Origin: Bifidobacteriaceae bacterium
GTDB lineage: Bacteria; Actinomycetota; Actinomycetes; Actinomycetales; WQXJ01
Direction of reading: 5' to 3'
Assembly (NCBI GenBank): GCA_031258055.1
Contig: JAIRNM010000219.1
Span: forward strand, 1-6,348
Length of the DNA: 6,348 nt
Part shown: positions 1 to 6,238 of the stretch, piece after piece
Layout of the letters: each line of letters opens with the position of its first letter
Numbering within the stretch: the first letter of the stretch is position 1
Notes under the pieces: model-generated
Databases searched by the model: none
What the model was told of the DNA's origin: nothing
What the model saw: the letters and a program-made list of their open reading frames with translations, nothing else
Made by a program: the position numbers and the translations under genes

Positions 1-762
1 GGCGCACCGCTCGCCACGTTGGACAACACCTGGAGCGGGTTGGTCGCGGTGTTGGGCTCCAAGACGGCCGAGTTGTTGAGCGTAGCGGACGCCACGACGG
101 ATGTGCTGGTCTGGGTCAACCAGCACCCGGTGCCTGTTACCGCTGTGCTGGCGGCTACTGGTGTGGAGGGTTTGGACAACGCTTTGCTGTTGTCGCCCGC
201 CGACGCCGACTTGATGGCCATTCCGGCTAGCGGCGAAATCCTGGTGGCGGCCACCGCGGGCAGGGCTGAGGCACTTCACGACGCGATTCCGTTCGCTTTG
301 GCGCCTGACAACCCCGGAGGGATCGAAGTCTCGGTACCCTCGGGACGGGCTTCCCTGCAAGCTGCGGTGGCTTCCAATTTGACCGGCTTGATGAACACCC
401 TCGGCTGGGTGGTGCTGGGGTTAGCGGCGATGAGTGCAGCCACCTCAATGCTCCTGGCGATCCATCAACGCGCCTCTGAGATCGCCTTGCGCCGCGCTGT
501 CGGCGCGAGCAGGTTAGCGATCTGGCGAGGGTTCGTGACGGAGGGTGCCCTGATCGGTCTGGCTGGCGGGACAGTCGGATCGTTGGCCGGTGTGGTCGGA
601 ACCATTTGCATGGCCGGAGCGCGGGGCTGGGCGCCAGCGATCGGCTTGCGGCTACCGCTGACGGCTGTAGCACTGGGCTTCGGCACGGCTATCCTCGCCT
701 CCGCACTGCCCGCCGCCTGGGCAGCCAGCCGCAGCCCCGCCGCCCTCCTGCGCGGCACCTGA
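1..762 (+). CDS. FtsX/MacB-type ABC transporter permease, C-terminal part (5' truncated by window edge)
   Basis: The reading frame is open from base 1 to the TGA at 760-762, giving 253 residues with no convincing start inside; the TTG at 19 lacks a Shine-Dalgarno, so the gene starts upstream of the window. The first ~125 residues look like the end of an extracytoplasmic domain. Three hydrophobic segments follow at about residues 134-154, 180-203 and 218-243. Between the first two lies the family signature EIALRRAVGASR (160-171), the cytoplasmic loop of FtsX-like permeases that contacts the partner ATPase. Family members act with a separate ATP-binding subunit in lipoprotein or peptide export, or as mechanotransmitters controlling wall enzymes; which applies here cannot be told. 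The protein ends AALLRGT, a usual end for this family. The ATPase gene is not in view. No frameshift is seen. Confidence 0.9.
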   Translation, partial: GAPLATLDNTWSGLVAVLGSKTAELLSVADATTDVLVWVNQHPVPVTAVLAATGVEGLDNALLLSPADADLMAIPASGEILVAATAGRAEALHDAIPFALAPDNPGGIEVSVPSGRASLQAAVASNLTGLMNTLGWVVLGLAAMSAATSMLLAIHQRASEIALRRAVGASRLAIWRGFVTEGALIGLAGGTVGSLAGVVGTICMAGARGWAPAIGLRLPLTAVALGFGTAILASALPAAWAASRSPAALLRGT

Positions 763-811
763 GCCAGTGGGCTTGCTCAATTCTGACGCTTAGAGCCTGT
801 TCCTGAACCTC

Positions 812-831
812 GCACCGGCTGCGGTGCACCG
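812..831. repeat. Short hairpin and overlapping palindrome
   Basis: GCACCG at 812-817 pairs with CGGTGC at 822-827 around a 4-nt loop. The right arm also belongs to a perfect 10-bp palindrome, CGGTGCACCG, at 822-831. A second small stem follows at 835-849 (GCGGCG / CGCCGC, 3-nt loop). These lie inside the left half of the putative mobile remnant. Confidence 0.5.
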
Positions 832-862
832 GGAGCGGCGCCTCGCCGCGCCCGCCGACACG

Positions 863-885
863 GCCCTTGGGCACCACCCAAGGGC
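863..885. repeat. Strong perfect hairpin, 9-bp stem and 5-nt loop
   Basis: GCCCTTGGG (863-871) and CCCAAGGGC (877-885) are exact reverse complements around the loop CACCA. It lies about 100 bp after the permease stop codon and inside the putative mobile remnant. No T-tract follows (the next bases are AGGTCC), so it is not a classical intrinsic terminator. A U-less terminator for the permease transcript, or a structural part of the element, are both possible. Confidence 0.7.
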
Positions 886-924
886 AGGTCCTCCGCCTTG
901 CGATCCACCACGTTTTCCCGGGGC

Positions 925-964
925 CCCCTCGAAGTATCGCAGCGACGCGGAGAACTTCGTGGGG
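925..964. repeat. Imperfect long hairpin in the right half of the remnant
   Basis: CCCC (925-928) plus CGAAGT (930-935) pair with ACTTCG (954-959) plus GGGG (961-964). This makes a 10-bp stem interrupted by one T-T mismatch (929/960), with an 18-nt loop that itself contains TCGC-A-GCGA (937-945). A GGGGCCCC palindrome overlaps its left foot (920-927). With the upstream stems this makes most of 812-964 foldable. Confidence 0.55.
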
Positions 965-1014
965 TGGGTCGGCACATCCTCGCTCGGCACCAGGTATACA
1001 AACAGGCACTTAGG

Positions 1015-1047
1015 TTGACGGTGGTGTTTTCGGCATCGCCCTACACT
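1015..1047 (+). promoter_or_regulatory. Candidate promoter of the MoxR operon
   Basis: TACACT at 1042-1047 fits the TAnnnT form of an actinobacterial -10 box. The nearest good -35 match, TTGACG at 1015-1020, sits 21 bp upstream, which is longer than the usual 16-19 bp, so the -35 may be non-functional. Transcription would begin near 1053-1055. That would exclude the in-frame ATG at 1051 and leave a leader of about 20 nt before the ATG at 1075. The hexamer lies just outside the right end of the putative mobile remnant. Confidence 0.35.
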
Positions 1048-1064
1048 TGAATGGCCCTAAACGC

Positions 1065-1070
1065 GAGGAG
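1065..1070 (+). promoter_or_regulatory. Shine-Dalgarno deciding the MoxR start
   Basis: GAGGAG at 1065-1070 lies 4 nt before ATG 1075. The other in-frame ATG, at 1051, has no purine-rich sequence ahead of it and would overlap the expected transcription start, so 1075 is preferred. Confidence 0.7.
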
Positions 1071-1074
1071 AACC

Positions 1075-2148
1075 ATGGATTTGAACCTGCCGAGCGCCGC
1101 AATCCCCGCCGCAGCCGCGGCTGGCGCTGGCGCGCCGCTGTCGCGGCGCCGACACGCGGCCGCCCGCGCGGATTCAGCGGTAGAACCGCTCTCCCCGCAG
1201 ACCGTGGCCCAAGGGGCCCAGGCCATTGCCGCCAACATGGCGCGGGTCATATCCGGCAAAGGGGAAGCCATCGAAATGATGGTGACCATGTTCTTAGCCC
1301 ACGGCCACGTGCTGATCGAGGACGTGCCCGGGGTTGGCAAGACAATGCTGGCGAAGGCCTTGGCGGCGTCAATCGGGGCGAGCGTCAAACGAATCCAGTT
1401 CACCCCTGACCTGCTTCCCTCAGACGTCACCGGTGCCCCCATTTTCAATCAGGCGACCCGGGAATTCGAATTCGAGCCGGGACCGGTCTTCGCCAACATT
1501 GTGATCGGTGATGAGATCAACCGGGCCTCGCCGCGCACGCAATCGGCCCTCCTGGAGTGCATGGAGGAGGGCCAAGTCACTGTTGAAGGCTCAACCTATC
1601 GACTTGAAAGCCCGTTCCATGTGGTGGCCACTCAAAACCCGATCGACATGGAAGGCACACACGCCTTACTCGAAGCGCAGCGTGACCGCTTCATGGCCCG
1701 GATTTCGATGGGATACCCAGATGATGAGGCCGAACACGCCATGGTCCGGGCCCGTGACCTGGGCGAACCGATCACCACACTTAGGCCGGTCGCTTCACTA
1801 ACCGCTGTGGGCCGCATGATCGACGCTTGTCGCCGCACCTATGTGGCCGAAGCGGTCAGCCGTTACGCCGTCGCCCTCACCCGCGCTACCCGCCATAGTC
1901 CCGCCTTGACCCTCGGCGCCTCGCCCCGTGCTGCCGTCCACCTCTTGACGGCAGCGAAAGCCCTGGCCACCGTGCAAGGACGCGGCTACGTCCTGCCAGA
2001 TGATGTCCAGACCTTAGCCGAATCGGTCTTATCACACCGGATTATGCCGTTGGCCCCGGCCCGCGGCCCGGAAGCGATGGCCCAAGCGGCGGCCATCATT
2101 CGCGACTGCATGGCGACAGTGCCGGTGCCGGTCGCCGCTCAGCGCTGA
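1075..2148 (+). CDS. moxR: MoxR-family AAA+ ATPase
   Basis: A 357-residue AAA+ ATPase of the MoxR family, which are cytoplasmic chaperone-like ATPases thought to remodel or insert cofactors into partner proteins. After an Ala-rich N-terminal tail of ~35 residues come Walker A (GVGKT, 86-90, Lys89), Walker B (VIGDE, 143-147, Asp146-Glu147) followed by the MoxR-typical NRASPRTQSALLECMEE, sensor 1 (ATQNP, Asn188), the segment EGTHALLEAQRDRF (193-206) with the likely arginine finger, and sensor 2 (SPRA, Arg285) in the lid domain. All catalytic positions are intact and the length is normal for the family. In the middle segment the more usual EGTYPLPEAQLDRF is altered at several positions but keeps the charged residues. 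The start is ATG 1075 because of its Shine-Dalgarno; a start at 1051 would add eight residues. The stop overlaps the next ATG by one base, so it is first in the operon. The symbol is a family name, not a claim of orthology. Confidence 0.93.
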   Translation: MDLNLPSAAIPAAAAAGAGAPLSRRRHAAARADSAVEPLSPQTVAQGAQAIAANMARVISGKGEAIEMMVTMFLAHGHVLIEDVPGVGKTMLAKALAASIGASVKRIQFTPDLLPSDVTGAPIFNQATREFEFEPGPVFANIVIGDEINRASPRTQSALLECMEEGQVTVEGSTYRLESPFHVVATQNPIDMEGTHALLEAQRDRFMARISMGYPDDEAEHAMVRARDLGEPITTLRPVASLTAVGRMIDACRRTYVAEAVSRYAVALTRATRHSPALTLGASPRAAVHLLTAAKALATVQGRGYVLPDDVQTLAESVLSHRIMPLAPARGPEAMAQAAAIIRDCMATVPVPVAAQR

Positions 2149-3635
2149 TGTCCGGCCCGCCCGCTCAAGGCGTACCAGCAACCTGGACAACAGGTTCCGC
2201 CCGTGCCCGCGCGGTGGGAGCGAAGCTCCCGCCAGCCGCAACGCGGCAAGAAGGCACCGCCGGAGCGCCTGGGACGCTGGTGAATAACCACCGTCCGTCC
2301 GCGTTGACGCAGGGCAGCGCCGCGCTGACCAGCAGAAACGCGGAAGGCAAGCGCAGTCTTGGCCCTAGAAGGCCGGCCTTTCACCGGCCACCTAGCGGCC
2401 CGACCTCCGGCGGACTCTTAGGCGCGCTTTGGCGGGTCCGCTTAAAGCGCTCACCGCGCAGTACCGCCCGCGGCGTCTGCTTGGGTTTGGCTGGGGCTTT
2501 GTTCGTCGCCACAGCGATAGTCTTCGGCCGCTCAGACGCTCTGCTGGCGGGTGTGGCGTTATTCAGCGCCCTCGCCTTGAGTTGGCTCAGCGCCCGGCTG
2601 GGCCGCCCTCCCGCTGTCTTGATAAGGACGATGCCGACCGGCCCGCTCCAACCTTCCGACCCAGTTCAGGTGTGCCTCACGCCCGTCGCTTCGACCGGCC
2701 TAGCTCCGCCTCCTCAGGCCGTTCGTGACCTCACTCCGTGGCTAACAGCTGAGGTCAAACCCGACCCCAACGGCACCGCGTTGGGTTACAAATTCAACGC
2801 GCCGGGGCGCGGCGTCTTCTCGGTTGGCCCCGCCCAGATCGTGCTGCCCGGTCCGCTCGGCTTGGTGGCGTCCCGCTATCAGACCGCGCCGGGGGTCGAA
2901 CTGTTGGTAGCGCCATCCCTAGTAGACCTGCCGTTGCTGCTACCAGACGCCGAATCTGACCTTCCGCAAGTAAGGACTATGGCCGGGGCGGAGCGGGTGA
3001 CCGAACCAGCGGCGGTGCGCGATTATCAGTCCGGCGACCCTCGGCGTCTGGTTCACTGGAAAGCGACCGCCCGCCGTGACCGGCTGATGGTCAGAGAGGT
3101 TGTGCTGCGCGGGTTACCACAAGCCTGGGTGCTGGTCGATGATCGCGCGCGGCCCGGCCCGGCCGCCGAACGATCCTTGTCAATTAGCGCTTCGGCGGCA
3201 CGCCTGCTGCTGCGGTCAGGCCACACTGTCCAATTGGTCTACCTGGGCGGCGCCGTCCCGCCCGAGCGCTTTGAACCAGCCGGGGGCACCGATCGGCTGC
3301 TGGAATCATTCGCCCGCATCAAATTGGGCGGAACGCCTGATGACCGCGCCCGATCAGCCCCTGCGGCGCGGTCAGGTCCGCTGACCGCAGCCGGGTCGGC
3401 CCGGTCATCCGGCCGGGTATTCACCCAGGTGCTGGGACAGATCGGCGGGCGCGGTGCCTTCGCCGCCATTTATGGTGCTCTTTCCGAGCCGTCTGAGGAG
3501 ACTGTGGCCGAACTCGCTCCGCTCGCCGCCGTCGCCAAGCCCGGTCAGCTCTGGCTGGCTGGCGACCCAGGAACCATCGAGCCCGCCGAGCGGGCGCTGC
3601 GCCGCCAAGGCTGGACCGTGGAGCGCGCCGCATGA
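2148..3635 (+). CDS. DUF58 domain membrane protein, MoxR partner
   Basis: A 495-residue protein whose ATG overlaps the MoxR stop (TGATG at 2146-2150), so translation is probably coupled; no Shine-Dalgarno is visible. Residues 1-~100 form a disordered, Arg/Pro/Gly/Ala-rich tail. Two membrane helices follow (~109-127 and ~130-149), then a beta-rich region containing APGRGVFSVGP and GPLGLVASRY, and the diagnostic DUF58 motif VRDYQSGDPRRLVHWKATAR (290-309). DUF58 proteins are fixed companions of MoxR ATPases and are presumed membrane-bound clients or adaptors; no enzymatic role is established. The tail is much longer than usual for the family, where the first helix lies near the N-terminus. A later GTG start (2214 or 2280) is possible; GTG 2280 has a weak GGGA about 6 nt ahead. 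The family call is firm, the start less so. Confidence 0.9.
   Translation: MSGPPAQGVPATWTTGSARARAVGAKLPPAATRQEGTAGAPGTLVNNHRPSALTQGSAALTSRNAEGKRSLGPRRPAFHRPPSGPTSGGLLGALWRVRLKRSPRSTARGVCLGLAGALFVATAIVFGRSDALLAGVALFSALALSWLSARLGRPPAVLIRTMPTGPLQPSDPVQVCLTPVASTGLAPPPQAVRDLTPWLTAEVKPDPNGTALGYKFNAPGRGVFSVGPAQIVLPGPLGLVASRYQTAPGVELLVAPSLVDLPLLLPDAESDLPQVRTMAGAERVTEPAAVRDYQSGDPRRLVHWKATARRDRLMVREVVLRGLPQAWVLVDDRARPGPAAERSLSISASAARLLLRSGHTVQLVYLGGAVPPERFEPAGGTDRLLESFARIKLGGTPDDRARSAPAARSGPLTAAGSARSSGRVFTQVLGQIGGRGAFAAIYGALSEPSEETVAELAPLAAVAKPGQLWLAGDPGTIEPAERALRRQGWTVERAA
2213..2233. repeat. Hairpin with GCGAAGC apex near the DUF58 start
   Basis: Bases 2213-2221 pair with 2225-2233 over nine positions (one G-T wobble at 2215/2231) around a GAA triloop. 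The apex GCGAAGC is a sequence known for exceptional hairpin stability. It lies 65 nt inside the annotated DUF58 gene, in the part encoding the disordered tail, and covers one alternative GTG start (2214). Confidence 0.55.
2369..2389. repeat. 12-bp palindrome and overlapping GGCCGG/CCGGCC inverted repeat
   Basis: AAGGCCGGCCTT at 2369-2380 is a perfect palindrome. Its GGCCGG (2371-2376) can alternatively pair with CCGGCC at 2384-2389. It is the second structured patch in the stretch encoding the DUF58 N-terminal tail. Confidence 0.5.
3620..3623 (+). promoter_or_regulatory. Shine-Dalgarno of the transglutaminase gene
   Basis: GGAG at 3620-3623 stands 8 nt before ATG 3632, inside the end of the DUF58 gene. 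It supports the ATG that overlaps the DUF58 stop (ATGA) over the in-frame ATG at 3641. Confidence 0.55.
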
Positions 3636-6010
3636 GCCTGATGAGTCGCACCGGCCGGGCAGGCCAACGCCGTCCGTTGGACCGGATCGGCCAGTTGGCC
3701 CGAGCGCGCGAGCCGAACCGGGTCCGCCCCGCCGTGCTCGCCGCCACCGTCCTGCTTTATTTGACGCTGGCGGTGCCCGTGGCCTGGCTGATCCGGGGAC
3801 ACACCTGGCTGGCTTGGTATATCGCCTTCGGACTGATGGTCTTCGCGGTCGGGGTGATTGGTCGGGCCGCCCGGCTGGTCAACGGCTTGGTCGGCCTGAT
3901 CGCCGCCGCCCTCCTGCCGCCAGCTATGATTGCCGCTTTCGCGGCCGATGTCGCCTGGCTGCTGGTCATCCCAAATGCCCGCGTTTGGGACCGGTTCACT
4001 GACCTGGGCGCGGATCTGGCCCGCGCTTTCATCCTCGAAACCAGCCCTTTGGTGGCTGGCGACTGGATTTTCGCCTTTGTCGCGCTGGCTGGCGGTCTGC
4101 TGGCCTGGGTCTTCGATTGGTATGTCTTCACAGTTCGGGCTCCCGCCGCGACTGGGCTGTTCGCCGCGCTGGTCGGCGTGGTGGCGGTGGCATTTGTCCG
4201 CCAGGGCCTTCCCCTTGGCGCCTTCGTGCCCATGACCCTGGCTTATCTCATTCTTTTAGCGGCGACTACACCCCACCCCCGCCCGCGGTTCGCCGCGCCG
4301 CTGATCATAGCCCTGCCAACCACGCTGGGGCTGATTGCTGGGCTGGTCACGCCGGGACTCGGCATCGGCGGCTTGGTCAAAGGTTGGGGCCGCTCCGACG
4401 TTTACATTGGCGGCGTAAATCCGCTGGTGGACCTGGGAAAGGACCTGCGTGCCAGCCCGTCGACGGAGGCGCTGCGCTACCGCTCGAGCGCCGGGCCGGT
4501 CTACCTGCGGCTGACCACGCTGAGCGAGTTCGACGGCACCACCTGGCGCCACGGAGACGGTGACGATGTGACAATCTCGGCCGATTCCGACGGCCTGGTC
4601 GCAGTGCCGGGTGCCGACTCAGACCTGCCTGGGACCGAAGCGACGATCGACATCGAAATCACCGACCTGAACGCCGATTGGTTGCCGGCGCCCTACCAGC
4701 CCCTGGTTCTCCGCCGGGTGAACGGATCGTTGCGTATTGACCAATCTGACATGACAGTCTTTCTGGGCTCAGGTAAGAGCGACGGCCAAAACTACACGGT
4801 CGAAGCGCTGTTGCCCGATCCAGGCTCGGCCGAAGCCCAGCAGCTGCGGGCGCAACCGCTTAGCGAGGATGAGTTGGCAGCCTTGACACCCTATTTGGCC
4901 TTACCGTCTGACTTGCCGCCAGTCATCGCTGACACCGCCCAATCGGTCGTTGATGGTGTTGGCACGGACGCGTTCGACCAGGCCTTGGCGCTGGAGGACT
5001 TTTTCCGCGATGACGGTTTCACCTATTCGATGTCCACGCCCGCGCGCGAGGATTACGACGGTGACTCCGGCGCGGTCATCGCCCGCTTCCTTGAGGTCAA
5101 AGCCGGTTATTGCGTCCATTTCGCAGTCGCCATGACTTTGATGGCACGTACGGTTGGGCTCCCCGCCCGGGTTGCGATGGGCTATTTGCCGGGCGATGCC
5201 GTCGCCCAAGATGCCAACGTGGTGACCTACTCCGTTGGTGCCGACCGCCTCCACTCCTGGCCTGAAATCTACCTGCCCGGCTCCGGCTGGGTCGGTTTCG
5301 AGCCAACTGTGTCCCGCGCTTCGGCCAGCCGCTATCTGTCCGCCTCGCCTGGTCCTTCGCGGTCGGGCGCCGTTCCGCCGCCTGCCACCGTCGAACCGAA
5401 TGCTCCGGCCTCACCGTCCGCCCTTCCTTCTTTAACTGGCAGTCCGACCGCCTCGGTCAGCCCTTCGGCGTCTGTTCCGAGCGATGATGACAATGACGAC
5501 TCCGGTGGCGGGCGGACGGACACGCCCAGTTGGTGGGTTTGGTCCCTGGCGGTCTTCGCTTTGTTGACGCTGGTGGCGGCGCTGCCGGGGCTAAGGCGGT
5601 TGATGGTGCGCCGCCAGCGCCTGCGCAGCGGACTGATTGGGGCCTGGGCTGAGATCGGTGCTAGCGCCGTCGACTTGGGCTTGGCGGTACCCCCTTGGCG
5701 CACCCCGTCTGACGCCGCTGGTGAACTGGCGACTTGGCTCGATTCGGCTGATCAAGCGACCGCTGCCCGTGCCCTCGAACGCCTGGCGACGGCGGTTGAG
5801 ATAGCGGCCTACGCGCCGCCGTCAACCGCTGACGCTTCTGACGCTTCTGGCGCTTCTGGCGCCCGAGTGACTGAGGATGCCGCTGCCGTTCTGCGCGGAC
5901 TGAGGCGCTCAACTCCTTGGCGCGCCCGGTTGGTGGCCTGGTGGTCGCCGCGCTCCCAGCGATCCCCCCGCCGCAGCAACTCTAATCCCCACCCACCGCA
6001 ATCTCGGTGA
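3632..6010 (+). CDS. TgpA-type transmembrane transglutaminase-like protein
   Basis: A 792-residue polytopic membrane protein. After a basic N-terminus, about six or seven hydrophobic helices span residues ~33-245. The extracytoplasmic part includes NPLVDLGKDL (263-272) and FDGTTW (300-305), both typical of this family, then a transglutaminase-like domain: GYCVHFA with nucleophile Cys494, HSWPEIY with His541, and GWVGFEPT with Glu557 where the classical triad has Asp. Next are a Ser/Pro linker (~565-625) ending in an Asp-rich cluster, a last helix (~634-655), and a cytoplasmic tail resembling DUF4129 (AWAEIGASAVDLGL...TPSDAAGELA). Members are presumed to cleave or crosslink envelope peptides; no substrate can be read from the sequence. 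The ATG overlaps the DUF58 stop (ATGA) and has a Shine-Dalgarno 8 nt ahead, making it the last operon gene. The family call is firm, the exact reaction unknown. Confidence 0.93.
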   Translation: MSLMSRTGRAGQRRPLDRIGQLARAREPNRVRPAVLAATVLLYLTLAVPVAWLIRGHTWLAWYIAFGLMVFAVGVIGRAARLVNGLVGLIAAALLPPAMIAAFAADVAWLLVIPNARVWDRFTDLGADLARAFILETSPLVAGDWIFAFVALAGGLLAWVFDWYVFTVRAPAATGLFAALVGVVAVAFVRQGLPLGAFVPMTLAYLILLAATTPHPRPRFAAPLIIALPTTLGLIAGLVTPGLGIGGLVKGWGRSDVYIGGVNPLVDLGKDLRASPSTEALRYRSSAGPVYLRLTTLSEFDGTTWRHGDGDDVTISADSDGLVAVPGADSDLPGTEATIDIEITDLNADWLPAPYQPLVLRRVNGSLRIDQSDMTVFLGSGKSDGQNYTVEALLPDPGSAEAQQLRAQPLSEDELAALTPYLALPSDLPPVIADTAQSVVDGVGTDAFDQALALEDFFRDDGFTYSMSTPAREDYDGDSGAVIARFLEVKAGYCVHFAVAMTLMARTVGLPARVAMGYLPGDAVAQDANVVTYSVGADRLHSWPEIYLPGSGWVGFEPTVSRASASRYLSASPGPSRSGAVPPPATVEPNAPASPSALPSLTGSPTASVSPSASVPSDDDNDDSGGGRTDTPSWWVWSLAVFALLTLVAALPGLRRLMVRRQRLRSGLIGAWAEIGASAVDLGLAVPPWRTPSDAAGELATWLDSADQATAARALERLATAVEIAAYAPPSTADASDASGASGARVTEDAAAVLRGLRRSTPWRARLVAWWSPRSQRSPRRSNSNPHPPQSR
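5831..5857 (+). repeat. Three in-frame 9-bp tandem repeats
   Basis: GACGCTTCT occurs twice and GGCGCTTCT once in succession, followed by a partial GGCGCC. They encode DASDASGAS at residues 734-742 in the cytoplasmic tail of the transglutaminase. The near-identical DNA units suggest recent slippage expansion. Confidence 0.8.
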
Positions 6011-6180
6011 ACAGCACAGTGGACAAAGCTCATCGAGATAGAAATCCCATCTCATTTTCGGGGTAGGCGGACATCCAGGTAGAAATCTCATCTCGACGCC
6101 TTTCACTGATTTCGTCCTGACCAGCTAATACGGGAATTACTCAAAGATAGAATCGCTATCTCGATCTGGCAAGAGCCCCC

Positions 6181-6221
6181 CGACGAGACAGGATTTCTAT
6201 TTCGATTGACACGACTCGTCG
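6181..6221. repeat. 7-bp inverted repeat enclosing the inverted array copy
   Basis: CGACGAG (6181-6187) and CTCGTCG (6215-6221) are exact reverse complements separated by 27 bp. The interval contains the inverted 21-bp copy and a TTGACA hexamer (6206-6211). It overlaps the end of one repeat copy and the start of the next. Confidence 0.6.
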
Positions 6222-6233
6222 AGGTAGAAGTCT
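6206..6233 (+). promoter_or_regulatory. Possible promoter within the repeat array
   Basis: TTGACA at 6206-6211 is a perfect -35 consensus. The best partner at 16 bp spacing is AAGTCT (6228-6233), which keeps only the key A and final T of a -10 box. It falls inside the last repeat copy, so a protein bound there would block it. It would serve a rightward gene starting near 6255. The weak -10 keeps confidence low. Confidence 0.25.
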
Positions 6234-6238
6234 CATCT

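Larger units (their letters stand above)
794..1008. mobile_element. Candidate MITE or decayed IS remnant with imperfect terminal inverted repeats
   Basis: The left end (from 794) reads AGCCTGTTCCTGAACC. The right end, read on the minus strand from 1008, is TGCCTGTTTGTATACC. They share seven consecutive bases (GCCTGTT) plus later matches; counting the flanking bases (789-809 against 993-1013), 15 of 21 positions agree. The pentamer CTTAG directly borders both ends (789-793 and 1009-1013), which fits a 5-bp target-site duplication. However, CTTAG is close to its own reverse complement and could instead be part of the inverted repeat. The interior holds several hairpins and no convincing gene: minus-strand frames are open only because of GC content, and their translations are rich in Arg, Gly and Pro with no family I recognise. 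A non-autonomous element of ~215 bp is the best reading; a structured intergenic RNA is the alternative. Confidence 0.4.

Noticed and set aside
689..1009. Minus-strand open frames across the intergenic gap
   Set aside because: Their translations are Arg/Gly/Pro-rich with no recognisable domain, several frames are open at once because of GC content, and the DNA is explained by hairpins and end repeats.
824..1018. Plus-strand 64-codon frame in the gap
   Set aside because: No Shine-Dalgarno, composition like random GC-rich DNA, and it spans the whole set of hairpins and the right end of the putative element.
1051..1074. Upstream ATG start for the MoxR gene
   Set aside because: It lacks a ribosome binding site and would lie upstream of the start of transcription implied by the -10 at 1042-1047, whereas ATG 1075 has GAGGAG 4 nt ahead.
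3757..4233. Minus-strand 158-codon frame opposite the transglutaminase gene
   Set aside because: It lies wholly antisense to membrane-helix codons of a clearly identified gene and is a composition-driven shadow.
6034..6060. Intrinsic terminator of the operon formed by the first repeat copy and the following ATTTT
   Set aside because: The stem is only 5 bp (GAGAT / ATCTC) with a 9-nt loop and a short T run; the same fold recurs in other copies without T runs, so it is better explained as part of the repeat.
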